DNA from: Ryuthela nishihirai
Taxonomy: Eukaryota > Arthropoda > Arachnida > Araneae > Heptathelidae
Direction: 5' to 3'
Length of the DNA: 64,000 nucleotides
Assembly (NCBI GenBank): GCA_038380435.1
Contig: JAWZYU010000058.1
Coordinates: 2,480,001-2,544,000 of the forward strand
Of this stretch, positions 40,929 to 53,645 are shown piece after piece. The position numbers and the translations under genes were made by a program. Under the pieces are notes generated by a model that was given only the letters and a program-made list of their open reading frames with translations, was not told the DNA's origin and made no database searches. The first letter of the stretch is position 1. Every line of letters starts with the position of its first letter.

Positions 40929-43900
40929 GGGTTTCGTGGGTTTGACATGTGGCCTTTGGGGTTTCCAGGTTTGGCATGTGGCATTTGTGCTCACCAGGAT
41001 TTGGCATTTGGGCTTTTGCACGATAAGCGTGGGGCGTTTGGGATTTCGTGGGTTTGGCCTGGGGCAATTGGTCTTTCACGGGTTTGGTGTTTGTGCTTTT
41101 GCAGGTTTGGAATGGGGCACTTGGGCTTTCACGTTTTTGGTGTTTGGGCTTTTGCAGTTTCATCCTCGGGTGTTTGGGATTTCATGGGTTCTGTCTTGGG
41201 GCATTTGGGCTTTCGTGGGTTTTGCCTGGTGCGTATGAGTTTGGCCTGAGGCGTTTGGGATTTCCCAGGTTTGGCCTGGGGCATTGGGGCTTCCGTGGGT
41301 TTGGCCTGGGGCATTTGGGTTTTCACGGGTTTGGCGTGTGGGATTTGGGATTTCCCGTGTTTGGCATTTGCGCTTTTGCAGATGTCGCCTGGGGCATTTG
41401 GGCTTTTGTGGGGTTGGCATGTGGCCTTTGGGCTTTCCAGGTTTGGCATGTAGCATTTGAGCTTACCCAGTTTTGGCATTTGGGCTTTCGAAGGTTAGGC
41501 CTGGGGCGTTTGGGCTTACCCGGATTTGGCATTTGAGCTTTTGCAGATTAGGCCTGGGCCGTTTGGGTTTCGTGGGTTTGACATGTGGCCTTTGGGGTTT
41601 CCAGGTTTGGCATGTGGCATTTGTGCTCACCAGGATTTGGCATTTGGGCTTTTGCACGATAAGCCTGGGGCGTTTGGGATTTCGTGGGTTTGGCCTGGGG
41701 CAATTGGTCTTTCACGGATTTGGTGTTTGTGCTTTTGCAGGTTTGGAATGGGGCACTTGGGCTTTCACGGGTTTGGTGTTTGGGCTTTTGCAGTTTCATC
41801 CTCGGGTGTTTGGGATTTCATGGGTTCTGTCTTGGGGCATTTGGGCTTTCGTGGGTTTTGCCTGGTGCGTATGAGTTTGGCCTGAGGCGTTTGGGATTTC
41901 CCAGGTTTGGCCTGGGGCATTGGGGCTTCCGTGGGTTTGGCCTGGGGCATTTGGGTTTTCACGGGTTTGGCGTGTGGGATTTGGGATTTCCCGTGTTTGG
42001 CATTTGCGCTTTTGCAGATGTCGCCTGGGGCATTTGGGCTTTTGTGGGGTTGGCATGTGGCCTTTGGGCTTTCCAGGTTTGGCATGTAGCATTTGAGCTT
42101 ACCCAGTTTTGGCATTTGGGCTTTCGAAGGTTAGGCCTGGGGCGTTTGGGCTTACCCGGATTTGGCATTTGAGCTTTTGCAGATTAGGCCTGGGCCGTTT
42201 GGGTTTCGTGGGTTTGACATGTGGCCTTTGGGGTTTCCAGGTTTGGCATGTGGCATTTGTGCTCACCAGGATTTGGCATTTGGGCTTTTGCACGATAAGC
42301 CTGGGGCGTTTGGGATTTCGTGGGTTTGGCCTGGGGCAATTGGTCTTTCACGGATTTGGTGTTTGTGCTTTTGCAGGTTTGGAATGGGGCACTTGGGCTT
42401 TCACGGGTTTGGTGTTTGGGCTTTTGCAGTTTCATCCTCGGGTGTTTGGGATTTCATGGGTTCTGTCTTGGGGCATTTGGGCTTTCGTGGGTTTTGCCTG
42501 GTGCGTATGAGTTTGGCCTGAGGCGTTTGGGATTTCCCAGGTTTGGCCTGGGGCATTGGGGCTTCCGTGGGTTTGGCCTGGGGCATTTGGGTTTTCACGG
42601 GTTTGGCGTGTGGGATTTGGGATTTCCCGTGTTTGGCATTTGCGCTTTTGCAGATGTCGCCTGGGGCATTTGGGCTTTTGTGGGGTTGGCATGTGGCCTT
42701 TGGGCTTTCCAGGTTTGGCATGTAGCATTTGAGCTTACCCAGTTTTGGCATTTGGGCTTTCGAAGGTTAGGCCTGGGGCGTTTGGGCTTACCCGGATTTG
42801 GCATTTGAGCTTTTGCAGATTAGGCCTGGGCCGTTTGGGTTTCGTGGGTTTGACATGTGGCCTTTGGGGTTTCCAGGTTTGGCATGTGGCATTTGTGCTC
42901 ACCAGGATTTGGCATTTGGGCTTTTGCACGATAAGCCTGGGGCGTTTGGGATTTCGTGGGTTTGGCCTGGGGCAATTGGTCTTTCACGGATTTGGTGTTT
43001 GTGCTTTTGCAGGTTTGGAATGGGGCACTTGGGCTTTCACGGGTTTGGTGTTTGGGCTTTTGCAGTTTCATCCTCGGGTGTTTGGGATTTCATGGGTTCT
43101 GTCTTGGGGCATTTGGGCTTTCGTGGGTTTTGCCTGGTGCGTATGAGTTTGGCCTGAGGCGTTTGGGATTTCCCAGGTTTGGCCTGGGGCATTGGGGCTT
43201 CCGTGGGTTTGGCCTGGGGCATTTGGGTTTTCACGGGTTTGGCGTGTGGGATTTGGGATTTCCCGTGTTTGGCATTTGCGCTTTTGCAGATGTCGCCTGG
43301 GGCATTTGGGCTTTTGTGGGGTTGGCATGTGGCCTTTGGGCTTTCCAGGTTTGGCATGTAGCATTTGAGCTTACCCAGTTTTGGCATTTGGGCTTTCGAA
43401 GGTTAGGCCTGGGGCGTTTGGGCTTACCCGGATTTGGCATTTGAGCTTTTGCAGATTAGGCCTGGGCCGTTTGGGTTTCGTGGGTTTGACATGTGGCCTT
43501 TGGGGTTTCCAGGTTTGGCATGTGGCATTTGTGCTCACCAGGATTTGGCATTTGGGCTTTTGCACGATAAGCCTGGGGCGTTTGGGATTTCGTGGGTTTG
43601 GCCTGGGGCAATTGGTCTTTCACGGATTTGGTGTTTGTGCTTTTGCAGGTTTGGAATGGGGCACTTGGGCTTTCACGGGTTTGGTGTTTGGGCTTTTGCA
43701 GTTTCATCCTCGGGTGTTTGGGATTTCATGGGTTCTGTCTTGGGGCATTTGGGCTTTCGTGGGTTTTGCCTGGTGCGTATGAGTTTGGCCTGAGGCGTTT
43801 GGGATTTCCCAGGTTTGGCCTGGGGCATTGGGGCTTCCGTGGGTTTGGCCTGGGGCATTTGGGTTTTCACGGGTTTGGCGTGTGGGATTTGGGATTTCCC

Positions 43901-45380
43901 GTGTTTGGCATTTGCGCTTTTGCAGATGTCGCCTGGGGCATTTGGGCTTTTGTGGGGTTGGCATGTGGCCTTTGGGCTTTCCAGGTTTGGCATGTAGCAT
44001 TTGAGCTTACCCAGTTTTGGCATTTGGGCTTTCGAAGGTTAGGCCTGGGGCGTTTGGGCTTACCCGGATTTGGCATTTGAGCTTTTGCAGATTAGGCCTG
44101 GGCCGTTTGGGTTTCGTGGGTTTGACATGTGGCCTTTGGGGTTTCCAGGTTTGGCATGTGGCATTTGTGCTCACCAGGATTTGGCATTTGGGCTTTTGCA
44201 CGATAAGCCTGGGGCGTTTGGGATTTCGTGGGTTTGGCCTGGGGCAATTGGTCTTTCACGGATTTGGTGTTTGTGCTTTTGCAGGTTTGGAATGGGGCAC
44301 TTGGGCTTTCACGGGTTTGGTGTTTGGGCTTTTGCAGTTTCATCCTCGGGTGTTTGGGATTTCATGGGTTCTGTCTTGGGGCATTTGGGCTTTCGTGGGT
44401 TTTGCCTGGTGCGTATGAGTTTGGCCTGAGGCGTTTGGGATTTCCCAGGTTTGGCCTGGGGCATTGGGGCTTCCGTGGGTTTGGCCTGGGGCATTTGGGT
44501 TTTCACGGGTTTGGCGTGTGGGATTTGGGATTTCCCGTGTTTGGCATTTGCGCTTTTGCAGATGTCGCCTGGGGCATTTGGGCTTTTGTGGGGTTGGCAT
44601 GTGGCCTTTGGGCTTTCCAGGTTTGGCATGTAGCATTTGAGCTTACCCAGTTTTGGCATTTGGGCTTTCGAAGGTTAGGCCTGGGGCGTTTGGGCTTACC
44701 CGGATTTGGCATTTGAGCTTTTGCAGATTAGGCCTGGGCCGTTTGGGTTTCGTGGGTTTGACATGTGGCCTTTGGGGTTTCCAGGTTTGGCATGTGGCAT
44801 TTGTGCTCACCAGGATTTGGCATTTGGGCTTTTGCACGATAAGCCTGGGGCGTTTGGGATTTCGTGGGTTTGGCCTGGGGCAATTGGTCTTTCACGGATT
44901 TGGTGTTTGTGCTTTTGCAGGTTTGGAATGGGGCACTTGGGCTTTCACGGGTTTGGTGTTTGGGCTTTTGCAGTTTCATCCTCGGGTGTTTGGGATTTCA
45001 TGGGTTCTGTCTTGGGGCATTTGGGCTTTCGTGGGTTTTGCCTGGTGCGTATGAGTTTGGCCTGAGGCGTTTGGGATTTCCCAGGTTTGGCCTGGGGCAT
45101 TGGGGCTTCCGTGGGTTTGGCCTGGGGCATTTGGGTTTTCACGGGTTTGGCGTGTGGGATTTGGGATTTCCCGTGTTTGGCATTTGCGCTTTTGCAGATG
45201 TCGCCTGGGGCATTTGGGCTTTTGTGGGGTTGGCATGTGGCCTTTGGGCTTTCCAGGTTTGGCATGTAGCATTTGAGCTTACCCAGTTTTGGCATTTGGG
45301 CTTTCGAAGGTTAGGCCTGGGGCGTTTGGGCTTACCCGGATTTGGCATTTGAGCTTTTGCAGATTAGGTCTGGGCCGTTT

Positions 45381-46015
45381 GGGTTTCGTGGGTTTGACAT
45401 GTGGCCTTTGGGGTTTCCAGGTTTGGATGTGGCATTTGTGCTCACCAGGATTTGGCATTTGGGCTTTTGCACGATAAGCCTGGGGCGTTTGGGATTTCGT
45501 GGGTTTGGCCTGGGGCAATTGGTCTTTCACGGATTTGGTGTTTGTGCTTTTGCAGGTTTGGAATGGGGCACTTGGGCTTTCACGGGTTTGGTGTTTGGGC
45601 TTTTGCAGTTTCATCCTCGGGTGTTTGGGATTTCATGGGTTCTGTCTTGGGGCATTTGGGCTTTCGTGGGTTTTGCCTGGTGCGTATGAGTTTGGCCTGA
45701 GGCGTTTGGGATTTCCCAGGTTTGGCCTGGGGCATTGGGGCTTCCGTGGGTTTGGCCTGGGGCATTTGGGTTTTCACGGGTTTGGCGTGTGGGATTTGGG
45801 ATTTCCCGTGTTTGGCATTTGCGCTTTTGCAGATGTCGCCTGGGGCATTTGGGCTTTTGTGGGGTTGGCATGTGGCCTTTGGGCTTTCCAGGTTTGGCAT
45901 GTAGCATTTGAGCTTACCCAGTTTTGGCATTTGGGCTTTCGAAGGTTAGGCCTGGGGCGTTTGGGCTTACCCGGATTTGGCATTTGAGCTTTTGCAGATT
46001 AGGCCTGGGCCGTTT
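45381..46015 (+). repeat. Satellite unit 11 (635 bp), carrying a 1-bp deletion
   Basis: GGTTTGGATGTGGC at about 45,420 replaces GGTTTGGCATGTGGC. Unit 16 (48,560-49,194) has the identical deletion. Confidence 0.95.
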
Positions 46016-49000
46016 GGGTTTCGTGGGTTTGACATGTGGCCTTTGGGGTTTCCAGGTTTGGCATGTGGCATTTGTGCTCACCAGGATTTGGCATTTGGGC
46101 TTTTGCACGATAAGCCTGGGGCGTTTGGGATTTCGTGGGTTTGGCCTGGGGCAATTGGTCTTTCACGGATTTGGTGTTTGTGCTTTTGCAGGTTTGGAAT
46201 GGGGCACTTGGGCTTTCACGGGTTTGGTGTTTGGGCTTTTGCAGTTTCATCCTCGGGTGTTTGGGATTTCATGGGTTCTGTCTTGGGGCATTTGGGCTTT
46301 CGTGGGTTTTGCCTGGTGCGTATGAGTTTGGCCTGAGGCGTTTGGGATTTCCCAGGTTTGGCCTGGGGCATTGGGGCTTCCGTGGGTTTGGCCTGGGGCA
46401 TTTGGGTTTTCACGGGTTTGGCGTGTGGGATTTGGGATTTCCCGTGTTTGGCATTTGCGCTTTTGCAGATGTCGCCTGGGGCATTTGGGCTTTTGTGGGG
46501 TTGGCATGTGGCCTTTGGGCTTTCCAGGTTTGGCATGTAGCATTTGAGCTTACCCAGTTTTGGCATTTGGGCTTTCGAAGGTTAGGCCTGGGGCGTTTGG
46601 GCTTACCCGGATTTGGCATTTGAGCTTTTGCAGATTAGGCCTGGGCCGTTTGGGTTTCGTGGGTTTGACATGTGGCCTTTGGGGTTTCCAGGTTTGGCAT
46701 GTGGCATTTGTGCTCACCAGGATTTGGCATTTGGGCTTTTGCACGATAAGCCTGGGGCGTTTGGGATTTCGTGGGTTTGGCCTGGGGCAATTGGTCTTTC
46801 ACGGATTTGGTGTTTGTGCTTTTGCAGGTTTGGAATGGGGCACTTGGGCTTTCACGGGTTTGGTGTTTGGGCTTTTGCAGTTTCATCCTCGGGTGTTTGG
46901 GATTTCATGGGTTCTGTCTTGGGGCATTTGGGCTTTCGTGGGTTTTGCCTGGTGCGTATGAGTTTGGCCTGAGGCGTTTGGGATTTCCCAGGTTTGGCCT
47001 GGGGCATTGGGGCTTCCGTGGGTTTGGCCTGGGGCATTTGGGTTTTCACGGGTTTGGCGTGTGGGATTTGGGATTTCCCGTGTTTGGCATTTGCGCTTTT
47101 GCAGATGTCGCCTGGGGCATTTGGGCTTTTGTGGGGTTGGCATGTGGCCTTTGGGCTTTCCAGGTTTGGCATGTAGCATTTGAGCTTACCCAGTTTTGGC
47201 ATTTGGGCTTTCGAAGGTTAGGCCTGGGGCGTTTGGGCTTACCCGGATTTGGCATTTGAGCTTTTGCAGATTAGGCCTGGGCCGTTTGGGTTTCGTGGGT
47301 TTGACATGTGGCCTTTGGGGTTTCCAGGTTTGGCATGTGGCATTTGTGCTCACCAGGATTTGGCATTTGGGCTTTTGCACGATAAGCCTGGGGCGTTTGG
47401 GATTTCGTGGGTTTGGCCTGGGGCAATTGGTCTTTCACGGATTTGGTGTTTGTGCTTTTGCAGGTTTGGAATGGGGCACTTGGGCTTTCACGGGTTTGGT
47501 GTTTGGGCTTTTGCAGTTTCATCCTCGGGTGTTTGGGATTTCATGGGTTCTGTCTTGGGGCATTTGGGCTTTCGTGGGTTTTGCCTGGTGCGTATGAGTT
47601 TGGCCTGAGGCGTTTGGGATTTCCCAGGTTTGGCCTGGGGCATTGGGGCTTCCGTGGGTTTGGCCTGGGGCATTTGGGTTTTCACGGGTTTGGCGTGTGG
47701 GATTTGGGATTTCCCGTGTTTGGCATTTGCGCTTTTGCAGATGTCGCCTGGGGCATTTGGGCTTTTGTGGGGTTGGCATGTGGCCTTTGGGCTTTCCAGG
47801 TTTGGCATGTAGCATTTGAGCTTACCCAGTTTTGGCATTTGGGCTTTCGAAGGTTAGGCCTGGGGCGTTTGGGCTTACCCGGATTTGGCATTTGAGCTTT
47901 TGCAGATTAGGCCTGGGCCGTTTGGGTTTCGTGGGTTTGACATGTGGCCTTTGGGGTTTCCAGGTTTGGCATGTGGCATTTGTGCTCACCAGGATTTGGC
48001 ATTTGGGCTTTTGCACGATAAGCCTGGGGCGTTTGGGATTTCGTGGGTTTGGCCTGGGGCAATTGGTCTTTCACGGATTTGGTGTTTGTGCTTTTGCAGG
48101 TTTGGAATGGGGCACTTGGGCTTTCACGGGTTTGGTGTTTGGGCTTTTGCAGTTTCATCCTCGGGTGTTTGGGATTTCATGGGTTCTGTCTTGGGGCATT
48201 TGGGCTTTCGTGGGTTTTGCCTGGTGCGTATGAGTTTGGCCTGAGGCGTTTGGGATTTCCCAGGTTTGGCCTGGGGCATTGGGGCTTCCGTGGGTTTGGC
48301 CTGGGGCATTTGGGTTTTCACGGGTTTGGCGTGTGGGATTTGGGATTTCCCGTGTTTGGCATTTGCGCTTTTGCAGATGTCGCCTGGGGCATTTGGGCTT
48401 TTGTGGGGTTGGCATGTGGCCTTTGGGCTTTCCAGGTTTGGCATGTAGCATTTGAGCTTACCCAGTTTTGGCATTTGGGCTTTCGAAGGTTAGGCCTGGG
48501 GCGTTTGGGCTTACCCGGATTTGGCATTTGAGCTTTTGCAGATTAGGCCTGGGCCGTTTGGGTTTCGTGGGTTTGACATGTGGCCTTTGGGGTTTCCAGG
48601 TTTGGATGTGGCATTTGTGCTCACCAGGATTTGGCATTTGGGCTTTTGCACGATAAGCCTGGGGCGTTTGGGATTTCGTGGGTTTGGCCTGGGGCAATTG
48701 GTCTTTCACGGATTTGGTGTTTGTGCTTTTGCAGGTTTGGAATGGGGCACTTGGGCTTTCACGGGTTTGGTGTTTGGGCTTTTGCAGTTTCATCCTCGGG
48801 TGTTTGGGATTTCATGGGTTCTGTCTTGGGGCATTTGGGCTTTCGTGGGTTTTGCCTGGTGCGTATGAGTTTGGCCTGAGGCGTTTGGGATTTCCCAGGT
48901 TTGGCCTGGGGCATTGGGGCTTCCGTGGGTTTGGCCTGGGGCATTTGGGTTTTCACGGGTTTGGCGTGTGGGATTTGGGATTTCCCGTGTTTGGCATTTG

Positions 49001-51102
49001 CGCTTTTGCAGATGTCGCCTGGGGCATTTGGGGTTTTGTGGGGTTGGCATGTGGCCTTTGGGCTTTCCAGGTTTGGCATGTAGCATTTGAGCTTACCCAG
49101 TTTTGGCATTTGGGCTTTCGAAGGTTAGGCCTGGGGCGTTTGGGCTTACCCGGATTTGGCATTTGAGCTTTTGCAGATTAGGCCTGGGCCGTTTGGGTTT
49201 CGTGGGTTTGACATGTGGCCTTTGGGGTTTCCAGGTTTGGCATGTGGCATTTGTGCTCACCAGGATTTGGCATTTGGGCTTTTGCACGATAAGCCTGGGG
49301 CGTTTGGGATTTCGTGGGTTTGGCCTGGGGCAATTGGTCTTTCACGGATTTGGTGTTTGTGCTTTTGCAGGTTTGGAATGGGGCACTTGGGCTTTCACGG
49401 GTTTGGTGTTTGGGCTTTTGCAGTTTCATCCTCGGGTGTTTGGGATTTCATGGGTTCTGTCTTGGGGCATTTGGGCTTTCGTGGGTTTTGCCTGGTGCGT
49501 ATGAGTTTGGCCTGAGGCGTTTGGGATTTCCCAGGTTTGGCCTGGGGCATTGGGGCTTCCGTGGGTTTGGCCTGGGGCATTTGGGTTTTCACGGGTTTGG
49601 CGTGTGGGATTTGGGATTTCCCGTGTTTGGCATTTGCGCTTTTGCAGATGTCGCCTGGGGCATTTGGGCTTTTGTGGGGTTGGCATGTGGCCTTTGGGCT
49701 TTCCAGGTTTGGCATGTAGCATTTGAGCTTACCCAGTTTTGGCATTTGGGCTTTCGAAGGTTAGGCGTGGGGCGTTTGGGCTTACCCGGATTTGGCATTT
49801 GAGCTTTTGCAGATTAGGCCTGGGCCGTTTGGGTTTCGTGGGTTTGACATGTGGCCTTTGGGGTTTCCAGGTTTGGCATGTGGCATTTGTGCTCACCAGG
49901 ATTTGGCATTTGGGCTTTTGCACGATAAGCCTGGGGCGTTTGGGATTTCGTGGGTTTGGCCTGGGGCAATTGGTCTTTCACGGCTTTGGTGTTTGTGCTT
50001 TTGCAGGTTTGGAATGGGGCATTTGGGCTTTCACGGGTTTGGTGTTTGGGCTTTTGCAGTTTCATCCTCGGGTGTTTGGGATTTCATGGGTTCTGTCTTG
50101 GGGCATTTGGGCTTTCGTGGGTTTTGCCTGGTGCGTATGAGTTTGGCCTGAGGCGTTTGGGATTTCCCAGGTTTGGCCTGGGGCATTGGGGCTTCCGTGG
50201 GTTTGGCCTGGGGCATTTGGGTTTTCACGGGTTTGGCGTGTGGGATTTGGGATTTCCCGTGTTTGGCATTTGCGCTTTTGCAGATGTCGCCTGGGGCATT
50301 TGGGCTTTTGTGGGGTTGGCATGTGGCCTTTGGGCTTTCCAGGTTTGGCATGTAGCATTTGAGCTTACCCAGTTTTGGCATTTGGGCTTTCGAAGGTTAG
50401 GCCTGGGGCGTTTGGGCTTACCCGGATTTGGCATTTGAGCTTTTGCAGATTAGGCCTGGGCCGTTTGGGTTTCGTGGGTTTGACATGTGGCCTTTGGGGT
50501 TTCCAGGTTTGGCATGTGGCATTTGTGCTCACCAGGATTTGGCATTTGGGCTTTTGCACGATAAGCCTGGGGCGTTTGGGATTTCGTGGGTTTGGCCTGG
50601 GGCAATTGGTCTTTCACGGATTTGGTGTTTGTGCTTTTGCAGGTTTGGAATGGGGCACTTGGGCTTTCACGGGTTTGGTGTTTGGGCTTTTGCAGTTTCA
50701 TCCTCGGGTGTTTGGGATTTCATGGGTTCTGTCTTGGGGCATTTGGGCTTTCGTGGGTTTTGCCTGGTGCGTATGAGTTTGGCCTGAGGCGTTTGGGATT
50801 TCCCAGGTTTGGCCTGGGGCATTGGGGCTTCCGTGGGTTTGGCCTGGGGCATTTGGGTTTTCACGGGTTTGCCGTGTCGGATTTGGGATTTCCCGTGTTT
50901 GGCATTTGCGCTTTTGCAGATGTCGCCTGGGGCATTTGGGCTTTTGTGGGGTTGGCATGTGGCCTTTGGGCTTTCCAGGTTTGGCATGTAGCATTTGAGC
51001 TTACCCAGTTTTGGCATTTGGGCTTTCGAAGGTTAGGCCTGGGGCGTTTGGGCTTACCCGGATTTGGCATTTGAGCTTTTGCAGATTAGGCCTGGGCCGT
51101 TT

Positions 51103-51737
51103 GGGTTTCGTGGGTTTGACATGTGGCCTTTGGGGTTTCCAGGTTTGGCATGTGGCATTTGTGCTCACCAGGATTTGGCATTTGGGCTTTTGCACGATAA
51201 GCGTGGGGCGTTTGGATTTCGTGGGTTTGGCCTGGGGCAATTGGTCTTTCACGGGTTTGGTGTTTGTGCTTTTGCAGGTTTGGAATGGGGCACTTGGGCT
51301 TTCACGGGTTTGGTGTTTGGGCTTTTGCAGTTTCTTCCTCGGGTGTTTGGGATTTCATGGGTTCTGTCTTGGGGCATTTGGGCTTTCGTGGGTTTTGCCT
51401 GGTGCGTATGAGTTTGGCCTGAGGCGTTTGGGATTTCCCAGGTTTGGCCTGGGGCATTGGGGCTTCCGTGGGTTTGGCCTGGGGCATTTGGGTTTTCACG
51501 GGTTTGGCGTGTGGGATTTGGGATTTCCCGTGTTTGGCATTTGCGCTTTTGCAGATGTCGCCTGGGGCATTTGGGCTTTTGTGGGGTTGGCATGTGGCCT
51601 TTGGGCTTTCCAGGTTTGGCATGTAGCATTTGAGCTTACCCAGTTTTGGCATTTGGGCTTTCGAAGGTTAGGCCTGGGGCGTTTGGGCTTACCCGGATTT
51701 GGCATTTGAGCTTTTGCAGATTAGGCCTGGGCCGTTT
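51103..51737 (+). repeat. Satellite unit 20 (635 bp), with a different 1-bp deletion
   Basis: GCGTTTGGATTTCG at about 51,208 lacks one G. The deletion fuses two frames into a 232-codon open stretch (51,011-51,709), the longest in the array. Confidence 0.93.
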
Positions 51738-53645
51738 GGGTTTCGTGGGTTTGACATGTGGCCTTTGGGGTTTCCAGGTTTGGCATGTGGCATTTGTGCT
51801 CACCAGGATTTGGCATTTGGGCTTTTGCACGATAAGCCTGGGGCGTTTGGGATTTCGTGGGTTTGGCCTGGGGCAATTGGTCTTTCACGGCTTTGGTGTT
51901 TGTGCTTTTGCAGGTTTGGAATGGGGCACTTGGGCTTTCACGGGTTTGGTGTTTGGGCTTTTGCAGTTTCATCCTCGGGTGTTTGGGATTTCATGGGTTC
52001 TGTCTTGGGGCATTTGGGCTTTCGTGGGTTTTGCCTGGTGCGTATGAGTTTGGCCTGAGGCGTTTGGGATTTCCCAGGTTTGGCCTGGGGCATTGGGGCT
52101 TCCGTGGGTTTGGCCTGGGGCATTTGGGTTTTCACGGGTTTGCCGTGTCGGATTTGGGATTTCCCGTGTTTGGCATTTGCGCTTTTGCAGATGTCGCCTG
52201 GGGCATTTGGGCTTTTGTGGGGTTGGCATGTGGCCTTTGGGCTTTCCAGGTTTGGCATGTAGCATTTGAGCTTACCCAGTTTTGGCATTTGGGCTTTCGA
52301 AGGTTAGGCCTGGGGCGTTTGGGCTTACCCGGATTTGGCATTTGAGCTTTTGCAGATTAGGCCTGGGCCGTTTGGGTTTCGTGGGTTTGACATGTGGCCT
52401 TTGGGGTTTCCAGGTTTGGCATGTGGCATTTGTGCTCACCAGGATTTGGCATTTGGGCTTTTGCACGATAAGCGTGGGGCGTTTGGGATTTCGTGGGTTT
52501 GGCCTGGGGCAATTGGTCTTTCACGGGTTTGGTGTTTGTGCTTTTGCAGGTTTGGAATGGGGCACTTGGGCTTTCACGGGTTTGGTGTTTGGGCTTTTGC
52601 AGTTTCTTCCTCGGGTGTTTGGGATTTCATGGGTTCTGTCTTGGGGCATTTGGGCTTTCGTGGGTTTTGCCTGGTGCGTATGAGTTTGGCCTGAGGCGTT
52701 TGGGATTTCCCAGGTTTGGCCTGGGGCATTGGGGCTTCCGTGGGTTTGGCCTGGGGCATTTGGGTTTTCACGGGTTTGGCGTGTGGGATTTGGGATTTCC
52801 CGTGTTTGGCATTTGCGCTTTTGCAGATGTCGCCTGGGGCATTTGGGCTTTTGTGGGGTTGGCATGTGGCCTTTGGGCTTTCCAGGTTTGGCATGTAGCA
52901 TTTGAGCTTACCCAGTTTTGGCATTTGGGCTTTCGAAGGTTAGGCCTGGGGCGTTTGGGCTTACCCGGATTTGGCATTTGAGCTTTTGCAGATTAGGCCT
53001 GGGCCGTTTGGGTTTCGTGGGTTTGACATGTGGCCTTTGGGGTTTCCAGGTTTGGCATGTGGCATTTGTGCTCACCAGGATTTGGCATTTGGGCTTTTGC
53101 ACGATAAGCCTGGAGCGTTTGGGATTTCGTGGGTTTGGCCTGGGGCAATTGGTCTTTCACGGATTTGGTGTTTGTGCTTTTGCAGGTTTGGAATGGGGCA
53201 CTTGGGCTTTCACGGGTTTGGTGTTTGGGCTTTTGCAGTTTCATCCTCGGGTGTTTGGGATTTCATGGGTTCTGTCTTGGGGCATTTGGGCTTTCGTGGG
53301 TTTTGCCTGGTGCGTATGAGTTTGGCCTGAGGCGTTTGGGATTTCCCAGGTTTGGCCTGGGGCATTGGGGCTTCCGTGGGTTTGGCCTGGGGCATTTGGG
53401 TTTTCACGGGTTTGGCGTGTGGGATTTGGGATTTCCCGTGTTTGGCATTTGCGCTTTTGCAGATGTCGCCTGGGGCATTTGGGCTTTTGTGGGGTTGGCA
53501 TGTGGCCTTTGGGCTTTCCAGGTTTGGCATGTAGCATTTGAGCTTACCCAGTTTTGGCATTTGGGCTTTCGAAGGTTAGGCCTGGGGCGTTTGGGCTTAC
53601 CCGGATTTGGCATTTGAGCTTTTGCAGATTAGGCCTGGGCCGTTT

